A stretch of DNA of 19,227 bases from Deltaproteobacteria bacterium (lineage in GTDB: Bacteria > Desulfobacterota_C > Deferrisomatia > Deferrisomatales > JACRMM01), in contig JACRCS010000057.1 in assembly GCA_016218905.1 (NCBI GenBank), forward strand, positions 1 to 19,227, written 5' to 3'. Shown piece by piece: positions 6,683 to 13,623 of the stretch. A program made the translations under genes and the position numbers. How positions within the stretch are numbered: the first letter of the stretch is position 1; each line of letters begins with the position of its first letter. Under the pieces are notes generated by a model. The model was not told the origin of the DNA. It made no database searches and saw nothing but the letters and a program-made list of their open reading frames with translations.

Positions 6683-8311
6683 TTGAGGCCTCCCACCTTG
6701 AAAGCTGGAAACGCACCGACCGCGTCCTGTTGGCAGGACCCGTGGCTCTGGGCTCTCGCGCTCTGGGGCGCGTCGGTCTCCCTCCTTGCCTTTCCGCCCG
6801 CCGGCCTGTGGCCGCTCGCTGTCGTTGGCCCGGCCCCGCTGTGGGCCTCCTGCGTCCTCTCGCCCGCGGGCGTCCGAAGATCGCTCCTGCGCGGCTGGTT
6901 CTACGGCCTGGGGTTCTTCGGGACGCTCGTCTGGTGGATCGTGCCGACGGTCACGCGCTACGGTGGGCTGCCGCTCTCCGCCGGCGCCGCCTGCCTGGTC
7001 CTGCTCGCCGCCTATCTGTCCCTCTACCCGGCCGTCGCCTGCGTTCTCGTGGCACTGGCGTCGCGGGGCCGCTCCCCCTGGGGGCTCGCCCTGGCGCCGC
7101 TCCTCTGGACGGCCCTGGAGGGCGTCCGGGGCGCGCTCTTCTCGGGCTTTCCCTGGGGCGACCTGCCGCAGGCGCTCTGGCGCGTCCCGTGGGCGCTCGG
7201 GCTCGCTCCGTGGGTCGGCATCGACGGCGTACGCCTCCTCCTGGCCAGCGCCGGGGCGGCCCTGGCGTGGGCCCTCGCCCAGAGCGTCCGAGCGTCGCTG
7301 GGCCCGGTTCGGCGGTCTTGGCCCGGTCTCCTGCCGCTGGCCCTCTGCGGCCCGGCGGCGGCCCTCCTCCTCGTCCTCCCGGCACCGCTGGCGCCCAAGG
7401 CGGGAGAGCTTCGCGTCAGCGTCGTCCAGGGCAACATCGACCAGGCCCAGAAGTGGGACCTCGCCTTCCGCACGACCACCCTCCAGATCTACCGGGGGCT
7501 GACGCGGCGGGTAGCGAGGGGCGGACAGGAGCTCATCATCTGGCCGGAGACCGCCGTCCCCTACTACGTCCAGGAGTCCAGCGCCGGGCGCGCCGCCGTC
7601 GAGGCCTTGGCCCGAGAGACCGGCGCCCACCTCCTCTTCGGGGCGCCCGCCTACGTCATAGGCGCCCGCGGGATGGAGGGCCGGAACGCGGTCTTCGTAG
7701 CGAGCCCGGCCGGGGAGATCGTCGCCCGGTACGACAAGGTGCACCTCGTCCCCTTCGGCGAGTACATGCCGCTCGGCTGGCTCTTCCCCTTCGCGACAAA
7801 GCTCGTCCAGGGGGTGGGAGACTTCACCTCCGGTCCCGGCGTCGTCCCCCTGCCGGCCCTGGACGGAATCCCGCGGCTCGGGCCGCTCGTCTGTTTCGAG
7901 ATGATCTTTCCGGACCTCTCGGCCACGCACGCCGCCCGGGGCGCGCAGCTCCTGACCGTGGTCACGAACGACGGCTGGTTCGGGAGCACCCCGGGCCCGA
8001 GTCAGCACCTCGCCTTTGGGGCCTGGCGAGCGGCGGAGACCGGGCTCCCGCTCATCCGGGCAGCCAACACGGGCATCAGCGCTGCCTTCGACGAGCGCGG
8101 GAGCCTCTTGCGGTGGACGAGGCTCCTGGAGCCCGCGGCCTTCTCCCTGCGGATCTCGTACCCGGCGCCGCACCGCACGCCCGCCACGGGCGTCCGGCCT
8201 TGGATCTCGCCTGCCAGCGGCCTGTTGGCTCTGCCCGGGCTTTTTGCTATCGTGGTTCGTTTCGGTAGAAGAGAGCGGCGCGGCCGCGACATCGACAAGG
8301 GGAAGAGCTGA
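6683..8311 (+). CDS. lnt: Apolipoprotein N-acyltransferase
   Basis: Lnt is an inner-membrane enzyme that adds the third acyl chain to lipoproteins on the periplasmic face. The 542-aa length is normal. The first 235 residues carry several hydrophobic segments, including GWFYGLGFFGTLVWWI near 71 and the family's GFPWGDL near 155. The nitrilase-type domain follows from about 243 (VSVVQGNIDQ). The catalytic triad is visible as E289 (IWPETAVP), K352 (YDKVHLVPFGEYMP) and C404 (LVCFEMIFPD), followed by VTNDGWFG. The start is uncertain: the TTG at 6683, 11 bp after the previous stop, or the TTG at 6698. The stop is 2 bp before the prfB start, so the two are probably co-transcribed. The presence of Lnt argues for a diderm host. 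Confidence 0.93.
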   Translation: MRPPTLKAGNAPTASCWQDPWLWALALWGASVSLLAFPPAGLWPLAVVGPAPLWASCVLSPAGVRRSLLRGWFYGLGFFGTLVWWIVPTVTRYGGLPLSAGAACLVLLAAYLSLYPAVACVLVALASRGRSPWGLALAPLLWTALEGVRGALFSGFPWGDLPQALWRVPWALGLAPWVGIDGVRLLLASAGAALAWALAQSVRASLGPVRRSWPGLLPLALCGPAAALLLVLPAPLAPKAGELRVSVVQGNIDQAQKWDLAFRTTTLQIYRGLTRRVARGGQELIIWPETAVPYYVQESSAGRAAVEALARETGAHLLFGAPAYVIGARGMEGRNAVFVASPAGEIVARYDKVHLVPFGEYMPLGWLFPFATKLVQGVGDFTSGPGVVPLPALDGIPRLGPLVCFEMIFPDLSATHAARGAQLLTVVTNDGWFGSTPGPSQHLAFGAWRAAETGLPLIRAANTGISAAFDERGSLLRWTRLLEPAAFSLRISYPAPHRTPATGVRPWISPASGLLALPGLFAIVVRFGRRERRGRDIDKGKS

Positions 8312-8313
8312 CC

Positions 8314-9436
8314 ATGGCAGACCGGGCAGAGATCGGTGAGTTGAACGCGCGCCTCCAAGAGTTGTGGAGGCTTCTTTGACTTGGGGGCGAAGGAGAAGCG
8401 GGCGGCCGAGCTCGACGATGTAATGGCCCGGCCGGGCTTCTGGGACGAGCCCGAGCAGGCGTCGGTGGTCGGCCGCGAACGCAACCGGCTGCGCGCCGAC
8501 GTGGAGGTCTGGAAGAAGCTCAAGGCCGAGCTCGACGAGTGCTCGGTGGCCCTGGAACTCGTGGAGGAGGAGGACGATCCGGAACTGCGCCGGGAGATGG
8601 AGGAGCGCTTCCGGGCCGTCGAGGCCGGCCTGCGCGAGATCGAGTTCCACAAGATGCTCTCCGGCGAGAACGACACGGGCAACGCGATCGTCGCCATCAA
8701 CGCCGGCGCGGGCGGCACCGAGGCCCAGGACTGGGCGGAGATGCTTCTGCGCATGTACCTGCGCTGGGCGGAACAGCGTGGCTTTACGGCCGAGGTGGTA
8801 GACCACCTCCCGGGGGATGAGGCGGGCACGAAGAACGCCACCGTGACCGTGGCCGGCCCCTACGCCTACGGCTACATGAAGGCCGAGGCGGGCGTGCACC
8901 GGCTCGTTCGGATCAGCCCCTTCGACGCCCAGGCACGCCGGCACACGTCCTTCGCGTCCGTCGCGGTCTACCCCGAGGTGGAGGAGGACTCCACCATCGA
9001 GGTGGACGAGAAGGACCTGAGGACGGACGTTTTCCGGGCAAGCGGCGCCGGGGGCCAGCACGTGAACCGCACCGAGTCGGCCGTACGCATCCTCCACATC
9101 CCCACGGGCATCGTCGTCACCTGCCAGAGCGAGCGCAGCCAGCACAAGAACCGGGCCAACGCCATGCGGATCCTCAGGGCCCGCCTGCGCGACCTGCGGC
9201 GGCAGGAGAAGGATAAAGAGCGCGACGCCCAGGAGGCGGAGAAAAAGGACATTGCCTGGGGGAGCCAGATCCGTTCCTACGTCCTTCAGCCGTACCAGAA
9301 GATCAAGGATCACCGGACCGACCTGGAGGAGGGGAACGTCCAGAAGGTCCTCGACGGCGATCTCGACGAGTTCATGGAGGCGTACCTCCTGATGACCTCG
9401 GAGCAGGGGCGCCCGGGCGCCGGGGGGAAGGCGTGA
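8314..9436 (+). CDS. prfB: Peptide chain release factor 2 with programmed +1 frameshift
   Basis: RF2 recognises UAA and UGA stop codons and triggers peptide release. The gene is read as 8314-8376 joined to 8378-9436, giving 373 residues. The first 21 codons, from the ATG at 8314, end at an in-frame TGA (8377-8379) in the context CTT TGA C. A +1 slip continues into the main frame. The stop-codon-recognition tripeptide SPF is present (VRISPFDAQARRHTSF), as is the catalytic GGQ loop (ASGAGGQHVNRTESAVRI). Without the frameshift the downstream frame would have to start at the TTG at 8381 and would lose the usual N-terminus. The start codon lies 2 bp after the lnt stop, with AAGGGGAAGAG upstream. 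Confidence 0.96.
8366..8380 (+). promoter_or_regulatory. prfB programmed +1 frameshift site
   Basis: The sequence GGAGG CTT CTT TGA C contains an internal Shine-Dalgarno-like GGAGG (8366-8370). It is placed three bases before the slippery CTT (8374-8376), followed by the in-frame UGA and C. This is the spacing and context of the known RF2 autoregulatory site, where low RF2 favours slippage and so more RF2 synthesis. The extra CTT codon in the spacer takes the place of the TAT in the E. coli site. Confidence 0.95.
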
Positions 9437-9520
9437 GGAAGAGCAGGAAAGACAGGAAGAGCAGGTTGAGGTTGAGGTTGAGAGAAGAGCAGGGTGAGAC
9501 GGGCAGGAGGAGCAGGTCGC
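9437..9520 (+). repeat. Purine-rich degenerate repeat tract
   Basis: The bases after the prfB stop are almost entirely purine on the plus strand. GAGCAGG occurs four times, at 9441, 9459, 9487 and 9510. Three tandem copies of the hexamer AGGTTG, in slightly shifted phase, lie at about 9463-9480. No coding potential or clear hairpin is visible. It separates prfB from the uracil-DNA glycosylase gene. Confidence 0.6.
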
Positions 9521-9539
9521 GTAACGGTAGGGGAGCGTG

Positions 9540-10259
9540 ATGGACCTCCTGGAGGTCACGGACGCCTTCTGCCGCGAGCTCCGGGGGCTCAACTTCGGGC
9601 CGCCGGTTACCCACGTCTATAACCCCCTCGAGTACGCTCGGGCGGCCTACGACCGGTATCTCTCCCGCTACGGCGCCCCGCCCAAGCAGGCCGTCTTCCT
9701 GGGCATGAACCCGGGGCCCTGGGGCATGGCCCAGACGGGCGTCCCCTTCGGGGAGGTGGAGCTCGTGCGCCGCTGGCTGGGCATCGAGGAACCGGTGGGC
9801 GGACCCTGCGAGGAGCACCCGCGGCGAAAGGTGCTCGGCTTCGACTGCCGGCGCAGCGAAGCGAGCGGACGGCGGTTCTGGGGCTGGGCGAGGGCGTCCT
9901 TCGGCACCCCCGAGAAGTTCTTCGACCGCTTCTTCGTCGCCAACTACTGTCCCCTCCTCTTCCTCGAGGAGAGCGGCCGAAACCGCACGCCGGATCGCCT
10001 GCCGCCGGCGGAGCGGAAGGCCCTCCTGGAGGTCTGCGATCGGGCCCTCGTCGGGACGATCGAGTTCCTCCGGCCCCGCTACGTCATCGGGATCGGCCGT
10101 TTCGCCGAGGAGCGAGCGCTACGAGCGCTGGGCCACCTGGACGTCCGGATCGGGCGTGTGACGCACCCGAGCCCCGCCAGTCCACTCGCCAACCGCTCGT
10201 GGGAGGCGCGCATCGACCGGGAGTTGGCGGATATTCTCGGTGCGGACCCCTCCGCCTGA
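9540..10259 (+). CDS. SMUG1-type uracil-DNA glycosylase
   Basis: This 239-aa enzyme would excise uracil (and related oxidised pyrimidines) from DNA in base excision repair. The SMUG1 signature is nearly complete. The active-site motif GMNPGPWGMAQTGVPFGEV lies at 55-73. EHPRRKVLGFDC and SEASGRRFWGW follow at about 92-116. The ANYCPLLFLEESGRN stretch is at about 134-148. The second catalytic motif HPSPASPLAN is at 209-218. The matching motifs in animal SMUG1 use the Asn of motif 1 and the His of motif 2, and both are present. I chose the ATG at 9540 because GGGGAG sits four bases upstream; a GTG at 9537 directly precedes it. SMUG1 is best known from animals, with scattered bacterial members. 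Confidence 0.92.
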   Translation: MDLLEVTDAFCRELRGLNFGPPVTHVYNPLEYARAAYDRYLSRYGAPPKQAVFLGMNPGPWGMAQTGVPFGEVELVRRWLGIEEPVGGPCEEHPRRKVLGFDCRRSEASGRRFWGWARASFGTPEKFFDRFFVANYCPLLFLEESGRNRTPDRLPPAERKALLEVCDRALVGTIEFLRPRYVIGIGRFAEERALRALGHLDVRIGRVTHPSPASPLANRSWEARIDRELADILGADPSA

Positions 10260-10305
10260 ATCTCGGAGCGCCCGAGGGCACAGCCGAAAACCTCGATTCC
10301 ACCGT

Positions 10306-10336
10306 TTGACAGCCCCGCCTCCCGTGCTAGTAAGAT
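10306..10336 (+). promoter_or_regulatory. Candidate promoter for the Hpt gene
   Basis: A perfect TTGACA (10306-10311) is followed by TAAGAT (10331-10336) at 19-bp spacing, within the string TAGTAAGAT. It lies 68 bp before the ATG at 10405 and suggests that the Hpt gene is transcribed separately from the glycosylase gene. The -10 match is moderate and the spacing is on the long side. Confidence 0.5.
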
Positions 10337-10404
10337 GGCGCCCTGCTTCTCGCTCGCGCCCGACCACCGAGCGCCACCCGGCGGGCCAGGATGAAGGAGA
10401 CGGA

Positions 10405-10839
10405 ATGGGGAAGGAAGAAGAGCGCCGGGGGACGGATCCCGAGGCGGGAACCGAGGGTCGGGCAGCGCCGGCGGTCGATCGCGAGCCTTCATGCGCCGCC
10501 AACGTGGACCGGCTCCTGCGCGCCGTCGCCGGCGATCAAGGGCTCCTGGCCCGTCTCGTGACGACCTTTCTCGAAGACTATCCGGAGAAGCTCGAGAGCA
10601 TCCGCGAAGCCCTGGAGAAGTCCGACGCCCGGGCGCTCGAGAGGGCCGCCCACAGCTACCGTGGAGCGCTCACGATCCTGGGCGCCGAGGAGGCGTGCTG
10701 CTTGGCGGCGGGGCTCGAGGAGCTGGCCAAGGCGGGGACCCTGGAGAAAGCCGCTCCTCTCGCGCGGGAGCTCGAGGTCGAGACGGAGCGCCTCGCGGAC
10801 TTCCTGGCCGAGAAGGCGGGTCTGCCCCCGCGGCGCTGA
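10405..10839 (+). CDS. Stand-alone Hpt phosphotransfer protein
   Basis: This 144-aa protein carries a histidine phosphotransfer (Hpt) domain at about 35-137. Such domains pass phosphate between hybrid kinases and response regulators in the cytoplasm. The phospho-site region reads AAHSYRGALTILGA, with the expected His at 83; the usual HxLKG is HSYRG. The preceding helix (LVTTFLEDYPEKLESI) is typical of the family. The first 30 residues are charged and low-complexity. The ATG at 10405 has AAGGAGA upstream, and family similarity starts after it; the frame is open further upstream, but that part is intergenic. No hybrid kinase is adjacent, so its partners are unknown. Confidence 0.85.
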   Translation: MGKEEERRGTDPEAGTEGRAAPAVDREPSCAANVDRLLRAVAGDQGLLARLVTTFLEDYPEKLESIREALEKSDARALERAAHSYRGALTILGAEEACCLAAGLEELAKAGTLEKAAPLARELEVETERLADFLAEKAGLPPRR

Positions 10840-10934
10840 TCTCGCCGGGCGCCGCTGGCCGGCCCTCCGCCCTTCCCTACGCTTCGGTCATCCCCTAAAA
10901 GAAACGGGGCCTCCACCATGGCCGAGGGCGCGCC

Positions 10935-10987
10935 GTAGGGCGGGGCTTGCCCCGCCGAATCGGCTGCGCGGGAACCTCCCGCCCTAC
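10935..10987. repeat. GC-rich palindromic repeat element
   Basis: Outer inverted arms GTAGGGCGGG (10935-10944) and CCCGCCCTAC (10978-10987) match perfectly. A tight inner hairpin GGCGGGGC-TT-GCCCCGCC spans 10939-10956. The element lies downstream of the Hpt gene and of the convergent secreted-protein gene. It could be a REP-like interspersed repeat or a bidirectional transcription end. No second copy was seen in this window. Confidence 0.6.
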
Positions 10988-11035
10988 CCAACGTCCCGGT
11001 TTGCTCTCTCGGGGTGACCCGAGGTCATGGGCAAT

Positions 11036-11509
11036 TCAGAAGTCGCAGGGCGTAGGCACCACCTCGGCGCGGTAGCACCACGTCCCATCGTCCCAGCAGT
11101 ACTCACCGGCGAGCAGACTGCCGCTTTTCGTAACCGTAAGGTGGTAGGCGTAGGCGCAGCTGCTGCCCCCCGTGTATTCGGCGCACAGCTCCGCCTGTTT
11201 GGCAGGCCGATTGACCGCCACTCTCGTCACGGTCCAATCGGGTGCGCCGCAGATCGACCCCGTGATGTAGCCGCCCGGCCAGGCTTGAATGTAGAACTCC
11301 ACCCCGGGCATGTCCGGATTGGTCATGAGGACGCAGCGGCGGCCTCCGGCCAGGGCGTCCAGCGGGGACGAGGGCGCGAGAGCCGGAGCGCCTTCCCCGG
11401 CGACTCCGTTCGGGTCCACCTCCTCGGCGGAGGAAAGGGAGGGCACTGCGCCTACGGCGAGCACTCCGGCAACCAGGCCGGCGATCCAGACGAGCTTGCC
11501 TCGTTTCAT
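11036..11509 (-). CDS. Small secreted cysteine-containing protein of unknown function
   Basis: I do not recognise a family for this 157-aa protein. It starts with a clear Sec signal peptide: MKRGK, a hydrophobic stretch (VWIAGLVAGVLAVGAV), and a probable cleavage after SSA at 28. The mature part has a Pro/Ala/Gly-rich segment to about 56. A domain follows with seven Cys (59, 87, 109, 118, 138, 145, 155), several aromatic residues and a QAWPGGYITGSICGAPDW stretch, suggesting a compact disulfide-bonded beta fold. AAGGAGGG lies nine bases before the ATG at 11509. It is a lone gene, convergent with the Hpt gene. Export is well supported; the role is unknown. Confidence 0.72.
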   Translation of the reverse strand: MKRGKLVWIAGLVAGVLAVGAVPSLSSAEEVDPNGVAGEGAPALAPSSPLDALAGGRRCVLMTNPDMPGVEFYIQAWPGGYITGSICGAPDWTVTRVAVNRPAKQAELCAEYTGGSSCAYAYHLTVTKSGSLLAGEYCWDDGTWCYRAEVVPTPCDF

Positions 11510-11589
11510 TGTCTTCTACCCTCCTTGTCAATGCCTCGTTGTGTGGCCGAACGAGAGACGCATCAGGTCGCCCCCGATGCGCCGGACCG

Positions 11590-11617
11590 AAAAGGGGAGC
11601 GCGCGCGGCCACTCCCC
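11590..11617 (-). terminator. Terminator-like hairpin upstream of the secreted-protein gene
   Basis: Read on the minus strand, GGGGAG (11617-11612), a GC-rich loop and CTCCCC (11599-11594) form a stem. It is followed directly by TTTT (11593-11590). It lies about 80 nt before the start codon of the secreted protein on the same strand, where no upstream minus-strand gene exists to terminate. It could end a short leader RNA or act as an attenuator. Confidence 0.45.
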
Positions 11618-11928
11618 CTCGATTGCTCCAAGCAACCTTCGTTCCCAAGAGAAGAAGACACAGCCCCTCCGACAGAAGTGCTTGAGTTGGCGCACCTCTC
11701 AGCTCTATTCTTACGGATCCCCTGCGGTAACCGCTCTTATATGCGACTGCACCTGGGCAATTCTTTTCCCACCTTGAGAACTTCATCGTACTCGGCCATG
11801 GGGCGAACCGCTCCCTCGCCTTCCGGCATACCAAGTCAGGACAGTGGCGGTCGCGGGATTTGAGTTCAGCCTCTGTCCGACACTCCACGGCACACCGATC
11901 ATCGGCTAGAGAGTCAGCCAAGGAGCAC

Positions 11929-11946
11929 CTATATCCTCGGATATAG
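11929..11946. repeat. AT-rich palindrome CTATATCC-TC-GGATATAG
   Basis: Two perfect 8-bp arms are separated by two bases, about 130 bp before the radical SAM start. The size and symmetry fit a binding site for a dimeric regulator, but it could equally be a small hairpin. No second copy was seen. Confidence 0.45.
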
Positions 11947-12078
11947 ATCCGATCTATCGAAAGGCCTAAGACGTTATATCCCAATCCAGATCGCTCCCGC
12001 GACATACAACACATATACTCTGCTTGCTCCTCGACATGAGCTGCATGGTTTTCTCACAGTCGAAGCCTCAGGGTGTCC

Positions 12079-13623
12079 ATGCGTATTTGCCTCGTCAATG
12101 TGACGGATACCATGTCCTCCGACGGTTCCCGCTTGATAGCGGCCCTCCTCAAGCGGGAGGGGCATTCGGTCAAGACGGTCTTCTTTGCGAAGGGAGACTA
12201 CACGGCGCAACAGATCGCGCAGCTCGATTCCGTCCTCGAGAGGGTCGACCTCGTGATGGTGGCGGTGTACAGCCTCTTCGCCCAACGCGCGGTGCAGGTC
12301 ACACGCTTCGTCCGGGAGCGCTACCCCGGTTTGAAGGTGGTCTGGGGAGGTCCCCACTGCATCTCCGCCCCCGACCTGAGCCTGCGGCACGCGGACGGAG
12401 TCTGCTTCGCCGAGGGCGATCGCGCTGTGGTCGAACTGGTCCGCAAAATGGAAGCCGGTGAAGACTACACCGACGTCCCGAACATGTCTTTTATGATCGA
12501 CGGCAGGAAGCGAACCAATGCCGCGCTGCCGCCCTCGGAAGATCTGGACCGCCTACCTTTTCCGGATCACGAATTGGAAGACCAGTTCGTCCTGGGGGAC
12601 CGCCTGGTCCCCGTGACGGAAGACGTGCTCCGGGAGCACTACACCGAGTATCTCTCGAAGAGTCCTACTTACTTCGTTCTCACGTCCCTCGGATGTCCGC
12701 ACTCTTGCTCGTACTGCAACAACGTGCGCTACGAGCTGCTGCACGGAAAAACCAAAATTCGATTTCGCAGCATAGAAAACGTCATCCTGGAGCTGGAGCA
12801 CGTACTTCCTAAGTTTCCGTTCTTCGAGAGCATCTCTTTCGGGGACGACGACTTCCTCACCCGCTCGGAGGAGAATATCCGGCAGTTCGCAGCTGAGTAC
12901 AAGAAACGGATCGGGCTCCCGTTCTTCGTTACGTTCAGCGCAAACACCTTCACCAAGAAGAAGCTCGACATCCTGTTGGAGGCGGGTCTCCGACAGGTCC
13001 AGATGGGGGTGCAGTCCGGAAGCCAACGTGTCCTGGAGGCGGTGTTCAACCGAAAGATCAAATTAGAGAAGACGAAGGAGGTGGTCCGGCAACTCACGCC
13101 TTACTTGGAAGAAGGAAAGCTGCGGCTGTGGCTGGACTTTATCGTCGACAATCCTTACGAGACTCCGGATGACGTATTAGCTACTTACCAGTACCTGATC
13201 CAACTGCCTCCGACGGCGAACGTCCGCCTGTTCAAGCTCCAATTCTTCCCCGGAACCCCGTTGTACGAAAGAGCTGTCGCCGACGGTTATATAGAGCCGT
13301 ACCAGGAACGCCCGCTTTTGGGGTTCGGCTCGAACGAGATTGAATACCAGCTGAACTACCCGATGCTCCTGCTCGCCTTTTACGGCCTGCTGACCCGGAG
13401 GGAAATCGCAAACCGAGTCCCCCGGCGCCTCCTCGCCTTTCTGGGCTGCCGAACGATGCACTGGGCCGGTGCGCTCCTCCCCTCCAGCGCGTATCGCGGG
13501 CTGATTCTTGCCGCGCGCAGAGCCGTACGGGCTCTTCGAACCACCCGGGCCGCCCTGAGGGGGCGCATGGCGGACGGCGAGAGGAAGGTCAGGTCAGTCC
13601 CCGCTCCCGCGCCCATACGATGA
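12079..13623 (+). CDS. Radical SAM protein with N-terminal cobalamin-binding-type domain
   Basis: This 514-aa cytoplasmic enzyme has a B12-binding-like Rossmann domain at about 1-130 (MRICLVNV, VWGGPHC near 88). The DxHxxG motif for base-off cobalamin is not evident. The radical SAM domain follows at about 195-400 with the cluster motif C206-x3-C210-x2-C213 (GCPHSCSYCN). DDDFL near 256, QMGVQSGSQRVL near 308 and DFIVDNPYET near 353 follow the usual B12-radical SAM pattern. A C-terminal helical, Arg-rich tail of about 100 residues has no recognised domain. I chose the ATG at 12079, where the hallmark begins; a GTG lies six bases earlier. Hand-counted GC over 13021-13080 is 50%, well below the neighbours. 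The gene has no partner gene, so the substrate is unknown; a lipid, methylation or natural-product role is possible. Its 3' end overlaps the response regulator by 35 bp. Confidence 0.88.
   Translation: MRICLVNVTDTMSSDGSRLIAALLKREGHSVKTVFFAKGDYTAQQIAQLDSVLERVDLVMVAVYSLFAQRAVQVTRFVRERYPGLKVVWGGPHCISAPDLSLRHADGVCFAEGDRAVVELVRKMEAGEDYTDVPNMSFMIDGRKRTNAALPPSEDLDRLPFPDHELEDQFVLGDRLVPVTEDVLREHYTEYLSKSPTYFVLTSLGCPHSCSYCNNVRYELLHGKTKIRFRSIENVILELEHVLPKFPFFESISFGDDDFLTRSEENIRQFAAEYKKRIGLPFFVTFSANTFTKKKLDILLEAGLRQVQMGVQSGSQRVLEAVFNRKIKLEKTKEVVRQLTPYLEEGKLRLWLDFIVDNPYETPDDVLATYQYLIQLPPTANVRLFKLQFFPGTPLYERAVADGYIEPYQERPLLGFGSNEIEYQLNYPMLLLAFYGLLTRREIANRVPRRLLAFLGCRTMHWAGALLPSSAYRGLILAARRAVRALRTTRAALRGRMADGERKVRSVPAPAPIR

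Larger units (their letters stand above)
11510..12078. other. 569-bp intergenic region with several inverted repeats
   Basis: This region holds no convincing gene. It lies between the divergent secreted-protein and radical SAM genes, is visibly richer in A/T than its neighbours towards the right, and contains the structures listed separately. Also present are an 11-nt palindrome GCGGTAACCGC (11724-11734), a possible minus-strand TATAAG near 11737-11742 and a plus-strand TATACT at 12014-12019. Neither of the last two has a good -35 partner. No tRNA or known riboswitch was recognised. Confidence 0.5.

Noticed and set aside
8381..9436. prfB starting at the TTG at 8381
   Set aside because: It would discard the conserved N-terminus and ignore the clear CTT TGA C frameshift site.
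6566..9592. 1008-codon open frame antisense to lnt and prfB
   Set aside because: The sense strand carries complete Lnt and RF2 proteins. The antisense frame spans gene boundaries and shows no domains.
10240..10404. Upstream extension of the Hpt frame
   Set aside because: It contains the TTGACA promoter and has no family similarity. The ATG at 10405 has a good ribosome-binding site.
11027..12014. Open frames on both strands across the secreted-protein gene and the gap to its right
   Set aside because: They have no ribosome-binding site, no motifs, and they cross the AT-richer non-coding stretch. Only the signal-peptide-bearing frame at 11036-11509 is credible.
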